From contig JAHBMJ010002346.1 of the NCBI GenBank assembly GCA_018398765.1, forward strand, positions 86,501 to 101,237: a DNA stretch of 14,737 bases, written 5' to 3'. Within the stretch, counting starts at the first letter, position 1. Each line of letters opens with the position of its first letter. The stretch is from Chromera velia. Taxonomy: Eukaryota; Sar; Chromeraceae. The position numbers and the translations under genes are program-made. The notes below the pieces were generated by a model. That model did no database searches, was not told the DNA's origin, and saw only the letters and a program-made list of their open reading frames with translations. This document shows positions 7,539 through 14,737 of the stretch, one piece after another.

Positions 7539-7767
7539 CTGCATACAATTCATTCATGGTTTCACTGAGCGCTCGCAAGTGCAAGTTGTTGAAATCGTAG
7601 TGTGAAACTAAATGCCCTATTCCTGTCCAGAGCAAACGCCTATCATTTCTTTGCTTGCACATAACGGAGTGTAAAGCTGTTTGGCAGATCATTAGGTGGC
7701 ATTGCAGTGCCATACTCGTACAAACGTAGTCGTCCCTAGAGTCGTTCTGTCGGCATCTCGGCAACAT
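7539..7767 (-). CDS. Exon of unrecognised gene
   Basis: The open frame from ATG at 7765-7767 contains ALQCHLMICQTALHSVMCKQ, then RNDRRLLWTGIGHLVSHYDF and NNLHLRALSETMNELYA, and ends at a good donor GCAG|GTACTC. The pattern of alternating hydrophobic and charged residues resembles a helical domain. A TAA lies 9 bases upstream of the ATG in frame, so this is either the first coding exon or an acceptor lies within its first codons (a CCGACAG occurs at about 7747-7753). Function unknown. Confidence 0.45.
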
Positions 7768-7851
7768 TGACGTTTAGAGCATTGCACTACGTATAATAAT
7801 TCGGCCAAGGTGCCTCACAATTAGAATGGAATTGTCCTTTCGCTTCAATAA

Positions 7852-8043
7852 CTACCAAAACAAAAGAGGCAAGTGGAGACCGATAAAAACAATAATTTTC
7901 AAGCGAAAGAAGCTGCCCAGATCAGTCATCAGAACAGGTTTTTCTTTTTTAGTGGCTGCCATAATTTGTGCTGACACCTGGCTCCATTTGTTGTTCTCAG
8001 TCAACGCCGGTCGATCAACCAGCTGTGTCTTTAAACAGAGCAT
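7852..8043 (-). CDS. Weak exon candidate
   Basis: The open frame contains TQLVDRPALTENNKWSQVSA, then IMAATKKEKPVLMTDLGSFF, followed by a hydrophobic tail at a T-rich stretch. It lies upstream of, and in the same direction as, the exons at 7539-7767. No clear splice sites were chosen and no family is recognised. Confidence 0.22.
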   Translation of the reverse strand: MLCLKTQLVDRPALTENNKWSQVSAQIMAATKKEKPVLMTDLGSFFRLKIIVFIGLHLPLLFW

Positions 8044-8581
8044 GTACCACTGAAATACTCTTTAGAAAGGAGATACCAGGTAGGACTAAAAGGGATAGAT
8101 TCCGCGGAAAGATTATTTTTCGGTCTTGCTACACATTGCTACATAGTTGTTCTGTCGATCGTTTGATTTTTCACTGACATGGCAGACATGCATGCATGAT
8201 GTTGTATGATCACCCCTGGTGTCCCTCCCCAAAAGTGAATGAACCTACTTTTTGGGCGGAAGCCTTGCCGCCGCCGCTCTCGAGGCCTTCATATGTAGAA
8301 ACGAACCCCTTTTTAGTTTCATGACGGCTCTGCCGCCGCAAAAACCCCCGGGGTTAATTCAGCTTCTGATGCAATTTTCTCTAGTAGAACATTCAAGATG
8401 AAAGATCTCTCCATCCATCTCCACCTCTCCAAACAAGAAAAGCAACAACAAGAAAGTGGCTAAAGTCGAGCATTAAGAGAGTTCGTCCTGTGGTGAAAGA
8501 TCAAATCTGACTGTGTTTTCTCCTGCTGTCTCCGAACGTCTCCGGCCGTCTCCGGCAAACTGTGGGAAGCGAGCAAGCCAG

Positions 8582-8940
8582 CCCTTCTTTCCTTCGGAAT
8601 CCTTTCTTCCTTCCTCTTTCTTCCTTTCTGGTGTCCCCCCAAATGATAATAGTGGTGTGCCTGCCACTGTCGGAGGGGGGCTAAGAGATATAGAGGCACT
8701 GACAGGCAGACTCAGATAGGAACTAGTCAATCAGTCAATCAGTCAGTGAGTCAGTCAATCACTCTGCCAGTTTTTCCCCTTCTTTCCTTCAGAATCCCTT
8801 CTTCTTTCCTCCTTCTCCCTTCCTCCCTTTTCCTTCCTCCTTCTTCTTTCCTGGTGCCCCCCACAATGATGATAGTGGTGTGTCTCCCACTGTAGGAGGG
8901 CATAGAGACACAAGGAGGCACACTCGGATGGAAGTCAGTC
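8582..8940. repeat. Tandem duplication of a pyrimidine-rich block
   Basis: Block 1 (about 8582-8720) starts CCCTTCTTTCCTTCGGAATC and block 2 (about 8776-8938) starts CCCTTCTTTCCTTCAGAATC. Both run through CT-rich sequence into TTTC(T)TGGTG.CCCCC, AATGATRATAGTGGTGTG, a CCACTGT.GGAGGG motif, and a purine-rich end that passes into CAGT repeats. Identity is clear but imperfect. Confidence 0.75.
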
Positions 8941-9800
8941 AGTCAGTCAGTCAATCAGTCAGCCACTCAATCGATAAGTCAGCCAGTGAATCAATCAGTC
9001 ACTCAGTCAGTCAGTACATTAGGCAGTATTAGGCAGTCAGTCGATCAGTCAGTCAGTGTATTAGACAGACAGGCAAGCAGGCAGATAGACAGACAGTCAG
9101 TCAGTTAGTCGATCAGTCAGTCAGTCACTCACTCACAGTCAGTTAATCAGTCAGCCAATTAGTCAGTCAGTCAGTATATTAGACAGATAGGCAGTCAGTC
9201 AGGCAGTCAGTCAGTGAGTAAGTCAATCAGTCAGTCACTCAGTCAGTTAAGCAGTCAGTCAATCAGTATATCAGACAGGCAGGCAAGCAGGCAGATGCAG
9301 GCAGCTAGACGGGAAATCAGCTAGTCAGTCATTCAGTCAGGCAGTCAGTCAGTGAGTAAGTCAATCAGTCAGTCACTCAGTCAGTTAAGCAGTCAGTCAG
9401 TCAGTATATCAGACAGGCAGGCAAGCAGGCAGATGCAGACAGCTAGACGGGAAATCAGCCAGTCAGCCATTCAGTCAGTTAAGCAGTCAGTCAGTGAGTA
9501 AGTCAATCAATCAGTCACTTAATCAGTTAAACAGTCAGTCAGTCAGTATATCAGACAGATAAGCAAGCAAGCAGCTAGACAGGAAGTCACCTAGTTAGTC
9601 ATTCAATCAGGTAGTCAGTCAGTGAGTAAGTCAATCATTCAGTCACTCAGGCAGTTAAGCAGTCAGTTAAGCAGTCAGTCAGTCAGTATATCAGACAGGC
9701 AGGCAAGCAGGCAACTTGACAAGAAGTCAGTCAGTCAGTCAGTTAGTCAATCAGGCACTTAGTCAGTGAGTGTGTCAATCAATCAGCCAGTCAATCAATC
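8727..9800. repeat. Degenerate (CAGT)n/(TCAG)n array with higher-order units
   Basis: About 1.07 kb of the tetramer TCAG with many variant tetramers (TCAA, GCAG, TCAC, GACA, GTAA). From about 9170 a longer order is visible: GTGAGTAAGTCAATCA recurs at 9214, 9352, 9494 and 9622, and a variant at 9766, giving spacings of 138, 142, 128 and 144 bp. Each long unit contains CAGTATATCAGACAGGCAGG and an AGCTAGACGGGAAATCAG-type spacer. No gene lies in this array. Confidence 0.92.
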
Positions 9801-9871
9801 AGCCAAGAGAGATGCATGTGCATTCCCAAAAAATCAGAAGCACGTGAGTAGGGGGTGTTTTGAAACCAAAG

Positions 9872-10160
9872 CCGTGGGGAGGTTTTGCAAGCAAAGTTGC
9901 CCCACTGTTATAAATAGAAGGGTTCAAGAGATGCAGAGTGGACTGCTTTCCAGCCCTAGTCTCACTGCCTCACTCCTTCTAGTTCAAGAGATATGTCTGC
10001 ATGTCTTTATATTTTCCTGCTTTTCTGTGCAGGTGAGTTAAGGGTGCATTGAGGTGTATGTAAACAGTGGGAGCGTTTTGTAAGCAAAGTTGCACCACTG
10101 TTACAAGTGGAAAGGATCAAATAATATAAGTTGGACGGCTTTCTACGTTCAGTTTCACTA
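9872..10160. repeat. Two diverged units leading into the satellite
   Basis: GCAAGCAAAGTTGC (9887) recurs as GTAAGCAAAGTTGC (10080), 193 bp apart. Both are followed by CCACTGTTA, then GGACTGCTTTC / GGACGGCTTTC, and a TAGTTCAAGAGATATG / TACTTCAAAAGTTATG stretch. The second copy passes directly into the first regular satellite unit, so these look like old, diverged outer units. Confidence 0.6.
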
Positions 10161-10908
10161 TCTTATTCCTTTTACTTCAAAAGTTATGAATATTTGCTTT
10201 TTCAGATTGAAAGTGAAGATAGTTATACCTGGTGATCCCAGCCTCACTTTCAATCTACATAGCAATACCATAATATAACACATTTTTTTCCTAGTATTGA
10301 AAAACCTATTTACAGTATCAAAGGTGCATACATGTAAAAAGGCTTTACTGTCTTAATTTCAGCTTCTAATTCTTTTTAGTTCAAAAGTTATGAATATTTA
10401 CTTTTTCAGATTGAAAGTGAAGGTAGTTATACTTACTGATCCTTGCCTATCCTTGCCTTACTTTCAATCTATATAGCAATACCATAACATAACATCTATT
10501 TTTCCTAGTATTGAAAAACTTGTTTACAGCATCAAAGGTGCATATATGTACAAAGGCTTTACTGTCTTAATTTCAGCTTCTAATTCTTTTTGGTTCAACA
10601 GTCATGAATATTTACTTTTTCAGATTGAAAGTGAAGATAGTTATACCTAGTGATCCCAGCCTCACTTTCAATCTCTATAGCAATACTATAATATAACACT
10701 TTTTTTTCCTAGTATTGAAAAACTTGTTTATAATATCAAAGGTGCATACATGTAAAAAGGCTTTACTGTCTTAATTTTAGCTTCTAATTCCTTTTGGTTC
10801 AAAAGTTATGAATATTTACTTTTTCAGATTGAAAGTGAAGGTAGTTATACTTACTGATCCTTGCCTATCCTTGCCTTACTTTCAATCTATATAGCAATAC
10901 CATACCAT
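10161..10908. repeat. Satellite array, left part (~204/213-bp units)
   Basis: The anchor CAGATTGAAAGTGA occurs at 10203, 10408, 10621 and 10825 (spacings 205, 213, 204). Units alternate between two types. One has GATCCCAGCCTCACTTTC. The other has a duplicated TATCCTTGCC, which makes it about 9 bp longer. All contain TTCCTAGTATTGAAAAAC, AAGGTGCATA and GGCTTTACTGTCTTAATTT. Each unit has an inverted repeat around the anchor (first unit: 10204-10216 with 10244-10256, 13 perfect pairs). No coding frame is conserved. Confidence 0.93.
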
Positions 10909-11426
10909 TGTTAGGGTTCGGGCCTGAGTCAGACATCGGCGCAACAGTCTGTACAGAGGAGCTGAGACTGGAGGAAGTAGGCTAGGAAACAAGCCGACAG
11001 TGCTAGGCTAAGTACAAAGCACGCTGCTACAATGATAGTAGAAGCAACGTACTCAGAACATTTAACGTCAAGAAGTCTAGATCTAGAAGGACTGACCTTA
11101 ATCCAAGCATTCCGACTTTTATCTTCTCAATCTGTTGCCGTTTACGTTGTGTCGATCGAGAGGATGCGACTATTCGGATCGACACATCACATATATACAG
11201 AATCGGCTGTCTCTCAATCGGCTAATTACCAACTATCATGAATCGGGTCTCTTTGTTCACTGTTGTCATGAAGAGGCAATCATTCGATCATTCATGTCTG
11301 CATGTACATGAATAAAATCTGTATCGACTTGCGTATACAAATCGTTAGATCATCATGGGCGGCGGCGGCGGGCGTCGCGCGTGCAGTGGCCTACGCGTCC
11401 GTCCACCCCCGCGCACACTAATAACA
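10909..11426. mobile_element. Probable solo LTR inserted in a satellite unit
   Basis: A 518-bp segment with no similarity to the satellite interrupts one unit in its CAATACCATAACATAACAC stretch, and the unit resumes directly afterwards with ATAACACATT. It starts TGTTAGGG and ends CTAATAACA, so it has TG...CA ends with a 5-bp terminal inverted repeat (TGTTA/TAACA), as expected of an LTR. AATAAA lies at 11311-11316, 115 bp from the end. GTGTCGATC/GATCGACAC (11149-11157, 11177-11185) and TCTAGATCTAGA are internal palindromes. No internal retroelement genes are present, so it would be a solo LTR. A clean target-site duplication is not evident. An open frame at 11032-11241 is probably fortuitous. 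Confidence 0.6.
11356..11418. other. Very GC-rich tail inside the LTR-like segment
   Basis: GGCGGCGGCGGCGGGCG, GCGCGTGCAG and ACGCGTCCGTCC contrast sharply with AT-rich sequence on both sides. The stretch follows AATAAA, the place where an LTR's R/U5 region would lie. Confidence 0.55.
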
Positions 11427-12566
11427 ATAACACATTTTTTTCCTAGCATTGGAAAACCTGTTTGGAGTATCAAAAATGCATGTAAGAAGGCTTTACTGTC
11501 TTAATTTTAGCTTCTAATTCCTTTTGGTTCAAAAATTATGAATATTTCTAGGAATATCTAGGAATATTTACTTTTTTAGATTAAAAGTGAAGGTAGTTAT
11601 ACTTAGTGATCCTAGCCTCACTTTCAATCTACATAGCAAAACCATAACATAACATTTTTTTTCCTAGTATTGAAAAACCTGTTTACAGTATCAAAGGTGC
11701 ATACATGTACAAAGGCTTTACTGTCTTAATTTTAGCTTCTAATTCCTTTTAGTTCAAAAGTTATGAATATTTACTTTTTCAGATTGAAAGTGAAGGTAGT
11801 TATACTTACTGATCCTTGCCTATCCTTGCCTTACTTTCAATCTACATAGCAATACCATAACATAACACATATTTTTCCTAGTATTGAAAAACTTGTTTGC
11901 AGCATCAAAGGTGCATACATGTATGAAGGCTTTACTATTTTAATTTCAGCTTCTAATTCTTTTTAGTTCAACAGTCATGAATATTTACTTTTTCAGATTG
12001 AAAGTGAAGATAGTTATACCTAGAGATCCCAGCCTCACTTTCAATCTCTATAGCAATACCATAATATAACACTTTTTTTTCCTAGTATTGAAAAACCTGT
12101 TTATAATATCAAAGGTGCATACATGTACGAAGGCTTTACTATCTTAATTTCAGCTTCTAATTCCTTTTGGTTTAAAAGTTATGAATATTTACTTTTTCAG
12201 ATTAAAAGTGAAGGTAGTTATATTTAGTGATCCTAGCCTCACTTTCAATCTATATAGCAATACCATAACATAACACATTTTTTCCTAGTATTGAAAAACC
12301 TATTTGCAGCATCAAAGGTGTAAGTAACAAGGCTTTACTGTCTTAATTTCAGCTTCTAATTCCTTTTGGTTTTACTTTTTCAGATTAAAAGTGAAGGTAG
12401 TTATATTTAGTGATCCTAGCCTCACTTTCAATCTATATAGCAATACCATAACATAACACATTTTTTCCTAGTATTGAAAAACCTATTTGCAGCATTAAAG
12501 GTGTAAGTAACAAGGCTTTACTGTCTTAATTTCAGCTTCTAATTCCTTTTGGTTCAAAACTTATGA
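11427..12566. repeat. Satellite array, right part
   Basis: The anchor recurs at 11577 (TAGATTAAAAGTGA), 11780, 11994, 12198 and 12381, with spacings 203, 214, 204 and 183. The last interval is short because about 20 bp (AAAAGTTATGAATATT region) is missing. Three units have ATTAAAAGTGA, which weakens the hairpin by one pair. The final unit is cut short at 12566. Confidence 0.92.
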
Positions 12567-12611
12567 GTATTTGACTTTGAAGTACTACCTGCAAAAAAGG
12601 GAGTCAAATAC
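12567..12611. repeat. 10-bp inverted repeat at the end of the satellite
   Basis: GTATTTGACT (12567-12576) and AGTCAAATAC (12602-12611) are perfect reverse complements separated by 25 bp. They sit exactly where the satellite sequence ends. Confidence 0.6.
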
Positions 12612-12635
12612 TAATGATGATGATGATGATGATGT
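12612..12635. repeat. (GAT)n microsatellite
   Basis: Seven consecutive ATG/GAT triplets. Confidence 0.9.
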
Positions 12636-12810
12636 ATGGGGTTAAAGCCGGTGAGCCGTATAGACTCTGGCCAACCTAGAGCGTCATATATAGAGTTAAA
12701 CTTTCGACTTAGGCCCCACTGGGATAAATTGAATCGATAGGAGCCTGATAGGGGTAGGGCTCCACCTCTAAGCAAACAGGCTTTTGCTTCATCTGGTAGT
12801 TCTTTTACAG

Positions 12811-13077
12811 GCTCAGTTACAACACGCTCTCTATCCCACCCTTGAGACGATCGAGGACTGTCTGCATTTCACCCAGAAGAGGGTCCCCATGACTGATCAA
12901 AGCGCCAGAACAGCACTGGCATGCCCGAGCGGAGGGGGAAACGAGAAAGAAAGGGAAAAAACAAATACCTCAGGGGGAATAGAAAGGACGGAGGCGGACT
13001 CCTCTGTTTCTGTGTCCTTTTTTTCCCCCAAAGGTCACGGGCCGGTGAGATTCCTTCTATCATTTCGTATCAGTTAG
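12811..13077 (+). CDS. Plus-strand exon candidate, unrecognised
   Basis: The acceptor GTAGTTCTTTTACAG ends at 12810. The frame after it reads AQLQHALYPTLETIEDCLHF, then TQKRVPMTDQSARTALACPS, a GGG and a charged low-complexity stretch (NEKEREKTNTSGGIERTEAD), and stops at 13075-13077. The first 45 codons look like genuine protein and the rest may be intron or tail. No upstream exon was identified and no family recognised. Confidence 0.35.
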   Translation, partial: AQLQHALYPTLETIEDCLHFTQKRVPMTDQSARTALACPSGGGNEKEREKTNTSGGIERTEADSSVSVSFFSPKGHGPVRFLLSFRIS

Positions 13078-13213
13078 AGGTCTGTCAGACGACCTCTAAA
13101 GAAAATCACCCGAGGCGGAACGGGAGGAGACGGAGAGAGAAAAAGATTAGAACTCCCAATCTCCTTTGATTCTCTAACTTTTCTGCCGAAGATGAACAAG
13201 CAAAGGTTTCTCT

Positions 13214-13275
13214 CACAGTTCAGTTTCTGCAGTTCGGTCAGTTCAGTCAATTCAGTCAGTTCGGTCAGTTCATCC
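13214..13275. repeat. Short (CAGTT/CAGTCA) repeat
   Basis: CAGTTCAGT..., GGTCAGTTCAGTCAATTCAG and CAGTCAGTTCGGTCAGTT form a degenerate run with the same CAGT core as the array at 8727-9800. Confidence 0.65.
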
Positions 13276-13470
13276 CTGAGGGGCGACTTGTTTTCCAGAG
13301 GAGTGAAAGCGAGTAGTAAGCATGATAAAGAAATTCAAAAAGGGGAGAAAAAGGGAGAAGAACGGAGATGCCGCATGTAGTATGCACCTCGCTCGCAGAC
13401 CCACTTGTGAACCGCATGAGCACGAGCGCCCCGCGTGCCCCCCTGTACCCGTGCAGGCTCGAGCCCGTCA

Positions 13471-13545
13471 CCTCCCACCGCCGCCCGCGCTCACGCGAGG
13501 GGTGCCATCCAAGCCCCGCAGCCTGGGCCTCATGGGGTCGTCCAT
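13471..13545 (-). CDS. Possible first exon in a GC-rich segment
   Basis: ATG at 13543-13545 (minus) opens MDDPMRPRLRGLDGTPRVSA followed by four Gly codons, ending at a donor-like GGGAG|GTGACG. The segment 13385-13560 is much richer in G+C than its neighbours. The frame is short and closes at a TGA overlapping the donor, so the call depends on splicing that cannot be seen here. Confidence 0.2.
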
Positions 13546-13616
13546 CTCGCGTTTCCCCCCCATATGCTTTTCGCTCACCCCCCGATTGATTCCGTTCCAC
13601 CCTTGTTTGTTCCCCA

Positions 13617-13636
13617 ATCAATCAATCAATCGATCG
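13617..13636. repeat. (AATC)n run
   Basis: AATCAATCAATCAATCGATCG, about five tetramers. Confidence 0.85.
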
Positions 13637-13740
13637 GATGAAACATACTCGGACAGACATAACAAAATATTCCCCTTAAAAACAAGTACGGTCGTCATGA
13701 ATAAACAATGATGGGGAAAGAGTGAGAAGAAGTGAGGGAA

Positions 13741-13742
13741 AA

Positions 13743-13775
<33 letters not shown>

Positions 13776-13838
13776 GAAGAAAGGAAGAAAAAAAGAAAGA
13801 AAGAAAAAAAGAAAGAAAGAAAGGAAGAAAGGAGAAAG
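13741..13838. repeat. (GAAA)n/(GGAA)n tract
   Basis: About 100 bp of GAAA with GGAA variants on the plus strand. On the minus strand it is a TTTC tract lying 28 bp after the stop of the retroelement-like frame at 13866, where a LINE tail could be. Long Lys/Glu/Arg or Phe/Leu/Ser frames across it are artefacts. Confidence 0.9.
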
Positions 13839-13865
13839 AAGGACAGACTGAGGGAACACATACAG

Positions 13866-14188
13866 CTACTTACGAAGGCAATCGGAGATCGCCCGTGCGC
13901 CTGCAACAGGGTGCTTTTCGAGGAGAAGTATGAAGATCTCCCTCACTTTCTTCTCATTTTCGCTCACACCCCGTCCCAACTGCTGCTTAGCCATTTGTTG
14001 TGCCCATACAATCAAGTCCAACTTAGAGCGAGCGTCTCTTGCTTCATCCAAAAGCCTATTCATGCGTCCCCTCTCCCTTTTGGTCCCTTTGCATTCAGTC
14101 AACTTATGGATAACATCATTCAGATGGCCACGCCCATGCAAATCGAGGGGGCAGTGCTCGCAGACCGTCTCTACCTCCCCGTTCGGAA
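13866..14188 (-). pseudogene. Retroelement-like C-terminal segment with Cys/His motif
   Basis: From the C-tract the minus strand reads PNGEVETVCEHCPLDLHGRG, H, LNDVIHKLTECKGTKRERGR, then MNRLLDEARDARSKLDLIVW, and stops at TAG (13866-13868) after ARAISDCLRK. Visible ligands are C-x2-C-x4-H-x3-H, and GEVETV...H...L..C resembles the zinc-binding tail after the reverse transcriptase in non-LTR retrotransposons (GxxETVEHLLxxC). That resemblance is an inference from the motif and not an alignment. The frame is cut from its upstream part by the poly-C tract with an N. It lies downstream, in the same orientation, of the open frame ending at 14426. Confidence 0.45.
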
Positions 14189-14210
14189 CCCCCCCCCCCC
14201 CCCNCCCCCC
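14189..14210. other. C homopolymer with an undetermined base
   Basis: Fifteen C, then N at 14204, then six C. The length is unreliable, so the reading frame across it cannot be trusted. Confidence 0.95.
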
Positions 14211-14215
14211 AACAG

Positions 14216-14359
14216 TGCACGGGCAATCGGCCTGACGTTGGCCTCCGAACAGAGCAGCCTCCTAGGGAGAGGTCGAACCATAGGAACACGCCGTCCGCTT
14301 GAGCCGGTCCATCTTCCCATGATAAGACGGGCCAAGCGCTGTCTAGACGGATGTTTGAC
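14216..14359 (-). pseudogene. Retroelement-like segment, middle
   Basis: An open minus-strand frame contains RQRLARLIMGRWTGSSGRRV and PMVRPLPRRLLCSEANVRPI. It is flanked by the C-runs at 14189-14210 and 14394-14404. Placed between the two neighbouring frames, it would complete one continuous coding region if the homopolymers carry indels. R.RLARL..G followed further on by C/H residues is compatible with the region after a LINE reverse transcriptase. Confidence 0.35.
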
Positions 14360-14425
14360 TTAGAAGACCGAAGGCCTCACTCCGTTAGGAAAAACCCCCC
14401 CCCGTCCTGTCTGCCCTCCCCTGCC

Positions 14426-14737
14426 CTACCGGCCCTCTTTTTGCAAAGAACGGGAGGTAGCTACAAACCAGTCGTCCAACCATTCTTGTGCCTCCCTACC
14501 TCTCCCTTCTACCGCGAGCTTTCTTTTTAATGCAGCTTTCTCTCCCGGGCCCGAAGGCACCCCCTCGATAGAGAAGAGTTCAGGAGCGAAAGGTCCCACC
14601 AACAGCTTGACGGACCTCCACCAATCGCCATAAAGGCCGTCTTTGCAGAGATCTAAAAAGCCAGCGGGCACACAGTGGGATGTTAAGGAGAGGCTACGTA
14701 AAAAACCCCCAACTCTTTCAGTTAAGATAGCCCGTAT
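14426..14737 (-). CDS. Retroelement-like ORF, N-terminal side off window
   Basis: The frame is open from the right edge, beginning IRAILTERVGGFLRSLSLTS, containing CVPAGFLDLCKDGLYGDWWR and SVKLLVGPFAPELFSIEGV, and ending TSRSLQKEGR at TAG (14426-14428). No stops occur in 103 codons and the sequence has normal protein character. The family is not certain: I suggest the stretch between a reverse transcriptase and its C-terminal zinc motif, because of the downstream pieces, but an unrelated host exon is possible. The rest of the gene lies outside the window. Confidence 0.45.
   Translation of the reverse strand: MRAILTERVGGFLRSLSLTSHCVPAGFLDLCKDGLYGDWWRSVKLLVGPFAPELFSIEGVPSGPGEKAALKRKLAVEGRGREAQEWLDDWFVATSRSLQKEGR

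Noticed and set aside
8727-9800. CRISPR-like regular repeats
   Set aside because: Tetramer-based repeats with no constant direct repeat and unique spacers, in a eukaryotic context.
10911-10918. TTAGGG telomere-like motif
   Set aside because: A single occurrence at the start of the LTR-like segment, without tandem copies.
10161-12566. Hammerhead ribozyme in the satellite units
   Set aside because: CTGAT is present in some units, but the CUGANGA...GAAA core in the required order is not.
13676-14000. Lys/Glu/Arg- and Phe/Leu/Ser-rich frames
   Set aside because: Translation of the GAAA tract.

Overview
The window reads as nuclear DNA of a eukaryote. Coding sequence comes in short exons bounded by GT/GC...AG signals, with CA/TA/GATA microsatellites, satellite-like tandem arrays, a probable solo LTR and a probable LINE 3' end, and no bacterial gene layout. 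The species cannot be fixed from sequence alone; a microbial eukaryote or alga is possible. No tRNA or rRNA was found.

Left part (1-4.2 kb): the best-supported gene lies on the minus strand, about 3007 down to 482. Its exons encode the first half of a SAC3/GANP/THP3-type (THP3/LENG8) PCI-related domain. The gene is split by a 1,433-bp element (953-2385) with about 290-bp terminal inverted repeats. The element sits between two copies of GTGT (minus strand). Removing the element and one GTGT rejoins the conserved reading frame exactly, so this is an insertion into coding sequence. One in-frame TAG lies just upstream of the insertion point. Upstream (3.4-4.2 kb) is a Q/E-rich minus-strand ORF. 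A related coding-like segment runs off the left edge (1-164).

Middle (4.4-8.1 kb): mostly intergenic or intronic sequence with a compound microsatellite (5.08-5.34 kb). A set of exon candidates on the minus strand (about 8.04 to 6.41 kb) belongs to an unrecognised gene. Its most protein-like frame is interrupted by TAA.

Right-centre (8.5-12.6 kb): repeat land. A duplicated pyrimidine-rich block leads into about 1.07 kb of degenerate TCAG/CAGT repeats with a higher-order period of about 128-144 bp. After that comes a roughly 2.7-kb satellite built of ~204/213-bp units. Each unit carries a conserved inverted repeat, and a 518-bp solo-LTR-like insert sits inside one unit.

Right end (12.6-14.7 kb): a plus-strand exon candidate (12811), a GC-rich segment with a possible minus-strand first exon, a GAAA tract, and minus-strand coding pieces resembling the C-terminal part of a non-LTR retrotransposon. 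These pieces are broken by C homopolymers, one of which contains an N.

A theme across the window is protein-like minus-strand frames punctuated by TAA/TAG. Decayed genes are the simplest explanation. Reassignment of UAA/UAG to glutamine is a testable alternative, since one TAA aligns with CAA in a related copy and one TAG falls at a conserved Glu/Gln-type position.
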